From Corella eumyota (lineage: Eukaryota; Chordata; Ascidiacea; Phlebobranchia; Corellidae), in NCBI GenBank assembly GCA_963082875.1, contig OY720098.1:9176001-9240000 (forward strand): a stretch of DNA of 64,000 bases. Direction: 5' to 3'. Below the pieces are notes generated by a model, which was not told the DNA's origin, searched no databases, and saw only the letters and a list, made by a program, of their open reading frames with translations. Made by a program: the position numbers and the translations under genes. The stretch's first letter is position 1. Each line of letters starts with the position of its first letter. Below, piece after piece: positions 33,871 through 45,609 of this stretch.

Positions 33871-36172
33871 ATGGTGTCCAGCGCGGACAAAATGGATTCA
33901 AACGAACAAACACCTGTGCAGAGAAGAAATCCTCCTGGGACCAAATCTCAGGTAAAGTTACGTTAACGATTTTCTTATTTTTATATGTATCTGACAAGTT
34001 TTTTTAACATAAATTATTAGTGTTGGCTACTATACTGTGTTCAATATGTGTTTTGTTGTGACATATTTTCTGTTTTTTAATGTATATTTTAAAATATTTG
34101 TGACCCTTTTTTTTGTTCTTACGTTTGTTGTGTAGGATTTTTACAAATGGCCGGAACAGAATTTTGACGAGATGGACAGCACTTTGGCAGTTCTTCAATA
34201 CATCCAACAAACTATTAGAAGAGATTTTACAGCCACCGAACTTATCTTAACAATTCCTCCAGGCCAAGATGAAGGTGTTTGGAAATATGAACACTTAAGG
34301 TGAGTTTCATTTTTTTTTTTATTCTTACTTTAGTGAAACTGTATTTTGTTTCTTAACTTTTATACAAATTGATAACAGAAATTAGCATTTTAATTTTGTA
34401 ACTTTGAAAACAATCGATAAACTAGTAAAATGATGTTGTTAGCTATATATATTTAAAAAAAAATATTATTTTAATTTGTGTTTTTTACATAATCAAATTT
34501 GTTTTATGTATAAACCATAAAGTATATATGTGTATACAATTTTATGTATACTAACTTTAACCAATAATGTCTTGTAAATTGTATCAGTTCATATTTACCA
34601 TATATAGTACTTATATTTTAAAGTGTTTTTTTTATATACAATACCTAACATAAAAGTTTTTCTTATATAAAACAGCAGTATATACTTAAATTGATTTTGT
34701 TTTATTAAAAAGGCAATTCTGCATGGAACTTAATGGTCTTGCAGTTAAACTTCAGACTGAATGTACACCAAAAACATGCACGCAAATGACAGCTACAGAA
34801 CAATGGATATTTTTGTGTGCTGCTCATAAAACACCAAAAGAATGTCCGGCTATTGACTACACAAGACACACGTTAGATGGGGCTGCTTGTCTATTAAATA
34901 GCAACAAATATTTTCCAAGCCGGTATGAATTTATTTCCTGTTAAAAATATTGTCTCTAAATAGGTGTTTTTATATATGTTGCATATACTGCTATTTTTTA
35001 TGTATCCTTGCCTGCTTTCTAACTTTTGTTATTAATAGGGTCAGTATTAAGGAATCATCAGTAGCAAAATTGGGTTCAGTGTGCAGAAGAGTTTATAGAA
35101 TTTTCTCCCATGCTTATTACCATCATCGACATATATTTGATGAAGCAGAGGTACTTATTACTTTACACTTATAATTTATTACATTGGAATTTTGATAACC
35201 AAAATTTCAAAAAATTGTAATCGATGGTATTTAAACTGTAATAAAATTAATATTTTCTGTAATTACCTAGAATGAGACTTACTTGTGTCGTCGATTTACT
35301 GAATTTGTTATCAAATACAACCTAATGTCCCAAGACAATCTCATTGTGCCCATACTAGAAGAAACAGCCTCAAATAACACTTCAAACAATAACTCAACTA
35401 TTGAAAACATGTTGCCAGCCCATTTTCATGTTGCCTCAAAGCCCGATACCTCTTCTGGTAATCAGTGAGATTTTAACCCTTAAAATAAAACACTTTTAAA
35501 ACTATTTTATGTATTATTTAAATCAAATGATATTATGTTATTGCAATGCATTTGATTTGTTTTTAAAACTAACTTGTCGGAGTTCGGTGTAGTGGTCAGA
35601 ACACCGGATTTTACTACATGAAGTCAAAGGTTTGATCTTCACTGTTCTGTTTTGAGTAAGGCGCTATAAACGATATAAGCTCCGCAGAGCAATCACTTAA
35701 TCAGCAGCTCAAATATCGGGTAATTATAATATATGATATCCCAAACTGCCAAAGACAACTTGAACTTGGGTCAAGGTAACTGATATTACTTTATGTTTTG
35801 GTCGTGAAATCGACCTTTCCAAATTGAGGATAAAAAAAGTTATTTCGAGTTTGTTTTATAATAACATTTTTAGGGATCGCAAGTTTTCTCAGCTTGCCCG
35901 AGGGAGTTGTTCCAGACTTTAGCGATGGAGTTGAAGATAGTTCGGAGGAGGGAACACTAGATGTTGATGGAGCTACAACTTTGGACGATGACTTCTCGTT
36001 TGCTGGTGACTTTGGCACTTTAAAACCCATGAAATCATCTTCTGTAGATGCTCCGGAAGAAAACACAGAAGAGGCAATGAACAATACTGCTATTTTTGTG
36101 GAAAATTCTGCTCCCGAGAATCTAGCACAGAGTAAAGAAAATGAAGAAACTCAACAGAACAAAGAAACTTAA
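33871..36172 (+). CDS. MOB4: MOB4 / phocein (STRIPAK subunit), with an alternative acidic C-terminus
   Basis: Exons 33871..33951, 34136..34299, 34713..34922, 35039..35150, 35271..35468 give a 254-aa protein that ends at a TGA (35466-35468). The core is almost identical to vertebrate phocein: [40 protein letters not shown] and K-Y-F-P-S-R, with the MOB zinc ligands (two Cys, two His) in place. MOB4 binds striatin in the STRIPAK PP2A complex. A second form is possible: a donor at 35458 joins in phase to an exon 35874..36172 across a SINE-bearing intron. That adds a Ser/Asp/Glu-rich tail and gives 350 aa. I cannot tell which form is expressed. Confidence 0.93.
35577..35838 (+). repeat. tRNA-derived SINE, copy 3 (MOB4 last intron)
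   Basis: About 260 bp, more diverged than copies 1 and 2. GGTGTAGTGGTCAGAAC, an eroded B-box region, TTAATCAGCAGC, CTGATATTACTTTATGTTTT and the ending GAGGATAAAAAAAG identify it. It ends about 35 bp before the acceptor of the alternative terminal exon. Confidence 0.8.
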
Positions 36173-37077
36173 AAAATCATTTTTATTAACCTGAAATATC
36201 CTAAAAAAAGATTATTTTTAGATTTAGAAATTATAGTGATTTATTGTCATAAAAAATGATTTTTAAGGTTTGACAATTATTACCTTATATTTATTTAACC
36301 CAATTTTAAGTATGGTATGCTTATTATCACTTGCTTTGTTATAAATTTTGTTTTGTTGTAAGATAAGGTTTAGGTTGCTTATAGTATTATAAAGAATATG
36401 TAGTTTTACTTCTATTTGTTTATTATAATCTGATTTTTGTATTGTTGTTTACTCTTTTTGGTATTATGTATTCGAGAAATTGGAAAGATAAAAAAACAGT
36501 CACCTTGATCATATATTTTTTATATTTGATTATTTTAGTTAATTAGTTTGATCCAAATACATGCCACCAATCATTTATCAAAAGAAAATTAACCTATGGT
36601 AATTTTGTCTTATCAAGTTATAAAATTTTAAGCAATTGTTATTCGTTTGTAAGTTAAATATGTATTGGTAAATAAACGATTTATTAGAAGCTTGTAAATT
36701 TACTATGTAAGAAGATGCTATAGGAAGTTACTGTTTATATTAGTTTTGATGAACAATAAAATACATAGGGTTACATATATAACGATTTGTTAGTAAATGA
36801 TATACTAATATCTTTATTGTGTTTTTTTACAAATTGATTGTTTTTTTAATGTTAAACTTTCAAGTTGTATTACAAATCTCTTTTTCTAACAATTTCGATA
36901 ATTACATATATTTCGAGGATAAATAACCGCTACATTTATGTGTAAACAATATTGTTGTAGCAACTTTAGTGCTATTTTTTATTAAGTTTTGAGTGTTTGT
37001 AATCACTCGGCAAGTGCTGTTTTGGGGGTTATAAACGGCAAATTATTATTGTTTCTAATTATTACAACGTTCCCAAA
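36173..37077. other. MOB4 3' UTR and VWA3A upstream region
   Basis: 905 bp, AT-rich. AATAAA signals occur near 36670 and 36758 on the plus strand. No exon or repeat recognised. Confidence 0.45.
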
Positions 37078-40000
37078 ATGCACAGAAGAAGAAACAACCA
37101 AGCTAAATATGACAGGTAAATTTTTATAAATTTTGTCATCAAAAAATACCTAAAAACTGTCTGACGATACTACACTTTTAATTCGAGTTTTGCTTGTTGG
37201 TTTATTTGTTTAATCGCTTTAGAAAATATTTAAATGGTAAAATGATTATTTTTAATGCTAGCTTCTTCACATTTTTTTGTGTTATAAAACTATAATGTTT
37301 TTAAAGTTACTTAATTAGTAGTAGCATTATTGTAATTAAATGTTTTTTTTAGCTCAAGTCAATGTGATGAAATAAGATTTCCGAATGCTCGGCCAGCATG
37401 GAAAGATGATAAAATCGATAAATTATCTGTTTCTCCACAATCTGACTACATTGTCACCCATGTCAACCAAACAGCTGATTTGGAAGTAAGTATTGTCAGA
37501 TTATAAACTTATTAAATATTTTCTAAAATTAAAGTTGTTTAATTGTAATTTATGGTAAAATTTAATTCTACCTTAATATTTGTAAACAGTTTTAAGTACA
37601 GCTAGTGAAAATTAATCGAATTTAAAGGCACACCTTCAACATGAGCATACTTTCAACCAAAATATTTTTTAAAAATGATCAATCTTTGTAAATTATTTTT
37701 AGCGTGCCAAACAATTTACTGCAGTCCCCAGTAAAGGCCAAACTTCAGCAGAATGGCTACTAAACCACAGCATCGAATATCAAAAAATAACTTTAAAAGA
37801 TTTACTGCAAAAGGGAAGACAAGTAAAGTAAGATTAAAAACAAAAAGTTTAAACATTTTTCATATTACATACTTTAATAAATATAAATATTTGGTTTTTA
37901 TATAGAAAAGCTGGGGAAGGACGTCACTTAGTTTTTGATTCAACTGCAATCACAGAAATCGAATTTAAACTAAACATGTAAGTACATCAGTTATTTTTAT
38001 ATTAACGAATTTAATTAAATGTTTGTACTGATTTTTTAAGGTCAATTGAAAGTTATCATAAAAGAGTTAAGTGGTTGCTGGAAGGAAGCAAAAAGGTAAA
38101 TTTTACTGTTTTTTACTCTTTAAATTATTAAAAAGACATCATTTGTACTGACATAAATTCTAATTAAAAGTTATTCTTTATAAAGGTATATTTTTAACTA
38201 TTTCTAAATTTTAACAAATTTGTTTTTAGTTGTTTGGTTTGGTGAAAGGTGAAAGGGTTGGTGTGTTGATTGATTCCTCAGACGCAAATACAGGATTTGG
38301 TCGCTTGCAAGCTTTTCAACAATCTTTACTGGTATGTTTTTAGAGAAAATTCAAATTAAACTTTAAATATTGTAATTTTTTAATTTTTTTTTATTAAATT
38401 AACTTGGTAGGCTATTATTTTAAGTGCTTTGACTAATTTTAAATAAATTTTCAAGCATTTAATTGATGAACAACTGAAGTTTAAGAAGTCCCTATACTTC
38501 TTAAGATTTGGAACCGACACTGAAAATTTGTGGAACAACCCAAGAGACATTAATTTGAGGACGTAAGTTGCAAGTTTGATTATTTCAATGTCAAATACCT
38601 AAAAATATACAATCATACAATTGTATTTATACAATTTAAAGATCCTAATTATAGAGTGAGAAGATAAATTTCAATTAGTAAATTTACTAATAATTTTTTT
38701 TTTATTTATACATTTTGTTTGTTTAGGGTAATAATATATTTTGTTTGTAGATTGGAGGAAGCAAAAGATTTTGTCCGTGGTTTGCATCCTTCAGGAGGCT
38801 GCAACTTACTTCAAGCTTTTAAGAAAATATTAAAAATCAAAAAACTTAATTCCATAGTTATCATTCTTGGTAATTGGTAAGTAGTTTCTAATATTCCTAT
38901 TTTTAAAAGTCATAGTTCAAATTTCATAATTTTTTTTGCTTTAGTCCTGACCAGACATCTACAGTTCTGTTTGATTACGTCCAGCAATGTTTATTGGGTC
39001 GTGATTTACCCATTCATGCAGTTGCATATGACACAAGTAATCACATGACTCACCAAACATTAGAGAAATTAGCTGAACATTCCAATGGAAGGTATCACTG
39101 TTTTAATTCTTCTGATGATCGTGAAGTTTACAAGGTGAGTTCAGATTATGAATAAAGTCTTAATACTTATTAGAGTATAACTGATTTCTAGTGAACGACT
39201 TGTTTTATTTCTACAATCTTTAACAAGTTATATAGTAACCTATGCAAGATTTAATTACTTTATTAAACATGTCATTATTCTTTAGTCTTTTATGTAATTT
39301 TTGTTTGTTATTTTTTTAGAGTTTTGACATTCAGTTATTGCTAAAAGAAGCCCAGCGTTGTGTTGATGTTATTTCAAAAATAAAACAAATGAGAACAGGA
39401 ATGCTTGGAGATGCTTTAATCAGTATTGAAAATGAAGTAAATTCTTATCTTTTTATTGTCACACAAATGTTACTTAATAACCAAATTTTTTCAGTTATTT
39501 TTAATTTATTTTTTTTTTTATAAAAGTAACATCATATTTTTTTATATAGATTGCATTAGAAGTAGACAACCTTTCTGCTGCAAGGTTCTTACCAAGACCC
39601 CCAAACCACAACAAACCATTAAGTATCGAAACACCTAACTTTCACCCATTAACCTCAGCTGAGTGGTTAGCTAACAATGAATTAAGGGCGCAAGATCTTA
39701 ACTTGTATCAGGTACTAAAACTGGCAAAAAATTGCATTTTATTTTTTTGTCAAATTGTCTATGAATAGATAATTTTTTTTTTCATTTGTAATTTTTTGTT
39801 TTTTAGATTCTTGCACCTAACTCTTTTGATCCTGTCCAGGAGTTTATTCCAATTTTAGGAAAAGCTGTTGAATCTAAAACACTTGGTGTAAGACTTTAAA
39901 TTCAATCATCTATATTTATTTACCGTAAGCCCAATGATCTTATACAATAACTATTATTTTTTTTAGATTGCCATGCAACAGTTTGAATGGCATGATGGAA

Positions 40001-43000
40001 GTATCAAGAATGTTCATGTTGATGTTCCAATGCTTGATCAATATCAGGTATATCAAACACCAGTAAAAAAACCTAATTTTTTTTATTTGTTCTAATGTGC
40101 AAATGTTTTGATACAATTTATAGTCAAAGGTTATTAATAGTTGTTAGCCCTTTATGTGTGTATTAAAGTTGTTAAAATGTTTAATGAAATAGTTGCTTAT
40201 TTGTAGGAGGATCTAGGTGCATGTGTAAAAAAATATGAGAGAAGAGTCGAGTGGTTGTCATCTGCAAGCAGAAGAATATGGGGAACAATTTGTGAGAAAA
40301 GGTAAACAAATTTGATTAACTCTTTTCTAATTTTTTACAATGTTATATACTTACAAGCATAAAATTCAATATTCTAGTTGCACTTAAAAACAAAATTTAT
40401 TAAATTAAGAGTTTTTTTAACAACATAAAACCACTTTATTTTCTTTACTTTGTTCTATGTTTTTCTTAGAGTAATCTTGCTTGTCGACACATCATTATCC
40501 AACCAACCTTACATGATTCATCTTCAGCATTCTCTTAGATTAGTTCTTGAACAACAGATTGCAAACAAACAAGCATTCAATATTATAGCGTAAGTCTTTT
40601 CAAGAAAAATAGAACTTGTATAGACAAACAAATTACAATCGAAAAAGATATATAGTAGCACAAAAAGTATATTAATTTTTTTTGTAGTGTTTTAATTTGA
40701 AATATTTTAGGTTTGGTAGTCACCCTAAAATGTGGAAACCTCATATGGTAAAACCAACAATTGATAACCTACAAGCAGCCTGGAAGTAAGTCATATGCTA
40801 AAAATATTTTAAGTTGTTTAAAAAATTGCAAAAAACAAAAACTGTTTAAATTTAAAATTTATGTATAGATCAACAGCAGTTTTTTCAAATTGCTACAAAA
40901 ATACATTTTAAACTCGAAAAAAAAACAATGTAACTATTTAAACATTTACTGTTATTTGTGTAGTTGGGTTCTTAACTTACAAGCAAATGGAAGTAGAAGT
41001 GTGATGTCAGTGTTTCGACATTGTGTGGAAAATGAGGAGGATATAAAGATGTACGGAGGTCCTCAAGGAATTTATTTAATCGGAAGTGGAATTCCAGACC
41101 AACAAGAAGTTTAAAACTTTTAATTTTGTTTTGAATAAACTTTAATAATATTTTTTTTAAATTAATAATATTTTTTTAAGTAAAATACAATTTTTTAAAA
41201 CTTATAAAATATTTCAACCTTTATGTGTTTTACTATTTTTTAGACTTATGTATAAATTAACCATAAAATTGTTATTGTATTAATAGGATGTAGTTTGTTC
41301 TTATGTAAGTGAAGTCTGCATTGGATCCCCAACTAAAGTTCACACAATTTTGTTCAGCATAGATGATTACAATGTAAGTTAGGGCTAGCTTTAAATAAAC
41401 GTAAATCATTTGTCCTTTTTGGTGTATTATAAATGTGCATATGCCTACAGTATTTTGAACTTTTTTATTTTTTTTTACTGTTAACATTTTATTGTTATTC
41501 ATTTTTAAGGTGAATGAAACCAATATGCCAAGCAGATATTCCACTGCTCAACAAACAGCTGACTATTTAAGAAATCTTGCACATGCAACAGGAGGAAGAT
41601 TTCATTGGTTTAGAGAATCAGGTAATTTGTAAATTGTACAAAACTTTACATGTGCTTGCTTTGTAGTGAAAAAGGTTTAGCAGTGTAAAGGGTGTCTATT
41701 AAATTGTTTGAATTTAAAAAAATTTTGTGGTAAAGTCAAGTGGTCTAACCTCTACATCCTGCTGCCTGTTCTAACAATATTTTTTAATACCTTTTTTATA
41801 TTTTTTAAATGACAGCTTTTTAGACTAATTATTTATTACAGGTATTATTGAGAGTGATGATGTTTTACTTCTTACAACTGAGATGGAAAAAGGTGTTCAT
41901 TATGCACAACGGTGTGCTCAGTTAGTTGGTCAAGTTAAGGAACGAGATGTAAGAAATAAAGAGGAAATTGCTGCAAGAAAGCAACAAGCACTGGTATTTA
42001 TTTCCAAAACAAAATTTTAAACTTACATAAATAAGCTATATTATGTGAAATGTACTAAGCTGTAAAATTAAACTTAAAGAATATATTTTTGCTGCTTATA
42101 CGTTTTAATTTTTTGATTTTAATTTGTAACAGGAACTTTATGCCTCGCCAACTTTAAAAAGTTGGAAAAGAAATGAAATAACTGAATTTATTGAACCTAG
42201 ACCAACAGCTCTATCATTGGCTAGAGCGGTAATTTTTACTTACAACATTTTCAATATAAATAGCATAGATTTGTAAACTCTACAAAATGCTTGTGAAAAT
42301 TTAAAATTTATAAAGTCAAAATAAATTTTTATTAGAATCGAAGAGAAGCAGAATCTCTAAAGTCAATAAAATGGAAGGTTCCCACAAAGAAAGCTCTTTT
42401 ACCACCAGGTTTTTTTAACTTTGCATTTTTATTCAACAAAAGCGAAAGTAAAAAAAGCAATAAAATTAATTAAATGACAAAAAAGTTTTTTTTGTTATAA
42501 TATACATCTTTCAAAAAAACATAATATGTATGCCTATTCTGCTTATATAAATCTGTAAGCCAAATTGAAACATTTGCAATCTTTAAAATTTAAATAAATT
42601 ACTAGTTAAACACATGTTTAATACTTCAAATTACCACAGCCCCATACAAGGACAATGAGGAGCAGGTTGCTACTTCCAAATTATCAAAACAGAAGAAACA
42701 ATCCAGATCTCAATCTGAACCATTTTATGTTGAACACAAAAACAATGTTGGAAGTGTGTTCAGAAAATTTCCAAAGCAAAAAAGTGTGAGAAAGGCGGTG
42801 CCTGAACCGGTGTTGCCACAAGTTGAGGAATATTTATCATCCAAAGAGGTAAAATTAAATATTTTACAATAGGTATTGTTATTAACTTATTGTTAATTTT
42901 TTCTAAAAATTTCTGAAAAAGTTTAAGAAATTCTAAGTTAGTTTTTTGTGCAATTTATTTTTTGTTATTTTGATACTAGTATTTCTTCTTTTTAGTGGAT

Positions 43001-44926
43001 GAAAAAATATTCTCTTAACAAACTGAAATTAAACTTGGACAAATATGTTTCTGGACCAGTCTGTTGTCATGAGAAGTCGAAAGTTAAATCAAGCAAATCA
43101 AATGTAACATCAAAATGGTTTTGCTCAATATTTCCAAGTGTTGAAATTGAGGTGAATAATGTTTTCTAAGTTATAATATTTCATAAAATATATTTCATAC
43201 TGAGGTCTTGGTTAGATCCCCACTGCCATTATGTTATATCATGATTGCCTAAGGTAGTCACATAACAAAAATTGTTCATCATAATAATCAATAAACCTTA
43301 AAATTTGAAATACGAGAACTAAAACGTTTTAGGGACATATTCGTCACATTGACATGAAAGAGCAGGAATTATTGGATTATGAGAAACACACAAATACTGC
43401 AATGAGAAGATACCTTCTTAGACTACAATGGTTGTTGTCTGGCAGTAGAAAGACATTCGGAACAATTTTAGAAAAAAATGTAAGTGAAAAAATATGCCAA
43501 AAAATGTATATTTGATTTTTTTTATATTTTTTTTCAGTTTAAGTTATAGATTTTTTTTTGTTTAGGTTGTGATACTAATTGACACATCAGGTTCTATGAA
43601 TGTTTACATGGAAGAGTTAAAGAAAGAAATGACTTCACTGATATGGGAACAATTCTCGGGAAACAAGATCAAGTAAAATAAAATAGATTTAAAAAAATCT
43701 TAAATAATTTATTAATTTTATATTAGTTATTCCACCTTAATCAAATAAAAATATTTTTTTAGTTTTAATCTTATATCATATTCAAATGGAACAAAGCAGT
43801 GGCAAGAAAGTGTAACTGAAGCAAATGAAACCACCTGTCATGATGCTATACAATGGACTTCTTCTTTAAATGCTGAAGGAGGGACATCAACACTTGAGGC
43901 ATTAGAGGTTGGAAAGTCGAATTCTTTATACATTGAAATTTTGGCTTGTTATTTTTTATGTGTGTTAAGCAAATTTTTTAAGCTACTACTTTTGTATATA
44001 TTGTAGGCAATTTATTTTTTATGGTATTAATATGGCAGTTTTGATGTTTTAGGTGGCTTTCTCAGATAGTGAAGTAGAGGGAATTTATTTGTTAAGTGAT
44101 GGCAAACCAGACACAAGTTTTAAGTTAACTTTGGAGAGAGTTGAAGAACTCAATTCAAGGAAGATTCCTGTTCACAGTATTTCTTTCAATTGTGATAACC
44201 AGTAAGTTGCATTTTTGATTAAAATCACTAAAAGTTAGTTTTAACAGAACTATAAGCCCAAAATTTTTATAAAAAAGCAACTGACAAAGTTATATCTTTA
44301 AAACTACCACGCCTATACATACAAATAGTTATATTATGGGTGTCTTAAATACAATTAAATTTATCCCATCATGATATTCGGTTCTCGTTTAACACAACAT
44401 AAAAACTACAACTTGTTATTATTTTAGGGGTGCTAATGGGTTCTTAAAGAAGTTATCTGTAGCAACTGGAGGAAGGTATCACCGTTGCCATGGTGAAATG
44501 GATGCCCAGTTTGCTGCTCATCGACTTATCAATGATGGTTGTTTGGATGAAGATGTAAATTTTAAAATTTATTCATTAAGTTTTTTGTTCAGTAACCTTT
44601 AAATTGCATAGAATGTTATTTTTATTTTTTTTTCTCAGTACCCAAATCTCCCAGTATTTGAAGGAGATGATTTAAAACGTGTAAATAATGAAATCACAAA
44701 AGCAAGAAAGTTTCTAACAGAATCACGCAGCTTTAGGTAAATTAAATTTACAATATACTTGTTATTTATGGTACGCTAGAACAAATCTTAAATGGTGTTG
44801 TTATTTTACAGAAAAGTAATAAACGACCATCTTTTAACTAGTAGCAGTGGTACGAATGTAAGTGCTGAACCAATTTCGAATAAAGAAGGTAGACCAGTGT
44901 CATCCAAACCCTTTCTTCCTTATTAA
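37078..44926 (+). CDS. VWA3A: von Willebrand factor A domain-containing protein 3A
   Basis: Thirty-one exons, 1198 aa (human about 1184): 37078..37115, 37353..37485, 37703..37827, 37906..37977, 38041..38095, 38230..38331, 38456..38562, 38751..38876, 38945..39134, 39320..39436, 39550..39711, 39807..39887, 39967..40047, 40207..40301, 40470..40589, 40711..40785, 40964..41108, 41287..41373, 41510..41621, 41842..41993, 42133..42228, 42336..42408, 42640..42848, 42996..43151, 43333..43479, 43566..43672, 43763..43907, 44053..44201, 44428..44554, 44639..44736, 44812..44926. Three vWA-like domains, each introduced by a (R/L)-x-W-L-x-x-(G/A)-S-(R/K) helix: exons 6-9 (V-L-I-D-S-S-D-A), 15-19 (L-L-V-D-T-S-L-S) and 26-29 (L-I-D-T-S-G-S-M). 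Only the second and third keep a D-x-S-x-S MIDAS. Function is poorly known; the vertebrate gene is enriched in ciliated tissues. VWA3B is the alternative paralogue. Confidence 0.85.
43195..43270 (+). repeat. Degenerate SINE fragment (VWA3A intron 24)
   Basis: CTGAGGTCTTGGTTAGATCC, CCACTGCC, ATTATGTTAT resembles the SINE B-box region and the CACTGCTCTCATGCTGTAG that follows it. Short and weak. Confidence 0.4.
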
Positions 44927-45609
44927 TTTATCAATTTTTGTTTTATTTGATAACATTAGGTAAAGTTAAATTATAAGGTTACAATTTATTTTGTAAATAT
45001 ATTCATCGTTTTATTTCCCCCCATTTTTTTATTTGTTAAAAATCACTTTTGATTATGATTCTATAATTGTTGTTGACTCTTTTCATTACTTTGCACTACT
45101 TTATTTTAAATTTATTTTAATTTTTTAATTTTTGTTGGTAGTTAGTAGTAATTGTTTGTTGTTTTGTAATTTTGAAATAAAAATAAAAGTAGTTAAAAAT
45201 GTCTAGTTTAGCTAACCGTAGAAAAGTTATTAGGAAGGTATTAACCAATCTTTTAGTATATATCACTGGATAAATGAAAATTACATGAGTTTTTCAAAGA
45301 TTTTATGCTTGTTTAAGTTTTACTGCACTTAAAATCTTCTTCAAATGTCGAGGATAAACTAATTAAAAATTCGATCAGCTGGTGTTCGATACTTTTTCAT
45401 AACGGTTGATTTCAATTTCTATTACTACGCACTAAAATAATTTTAAATCCGAGTAAATATAAAATAACTGTTGATGTTGTGCATTTTAAAATCTGTATTG
45501 CATGAGATGAACAGCAGAAACGCTATCTAAGTGCAGGTGCAGACGCCAAAATAGAAAGGTTTTATATAATAGGTGGTTGTAAGTTTATTTGATACGTTAA
45601 TAAAATAAA
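44927..45609. other. Intergenic VWA3A-OFD1
   Basis: 683 bp. It includes the VWA3A 3' UTR (AATAAA near 45176) and the OFD1 promoter. A 13-codon ATG frame ending at a donor-like AG|gtatta (45199-45237) is phase-compatible with OFD1 exon 2, but nothing else supports it. Confidence 0.4.

Noticed and set aside
45199-45237. Alternative first exon of OFD1 (13 codons then a donor-like site)
   Set aside because: Phase-compatible with exon 2, but very short, and it would remove the N-terminal OFD1 signature. The 45610 start matches the family.
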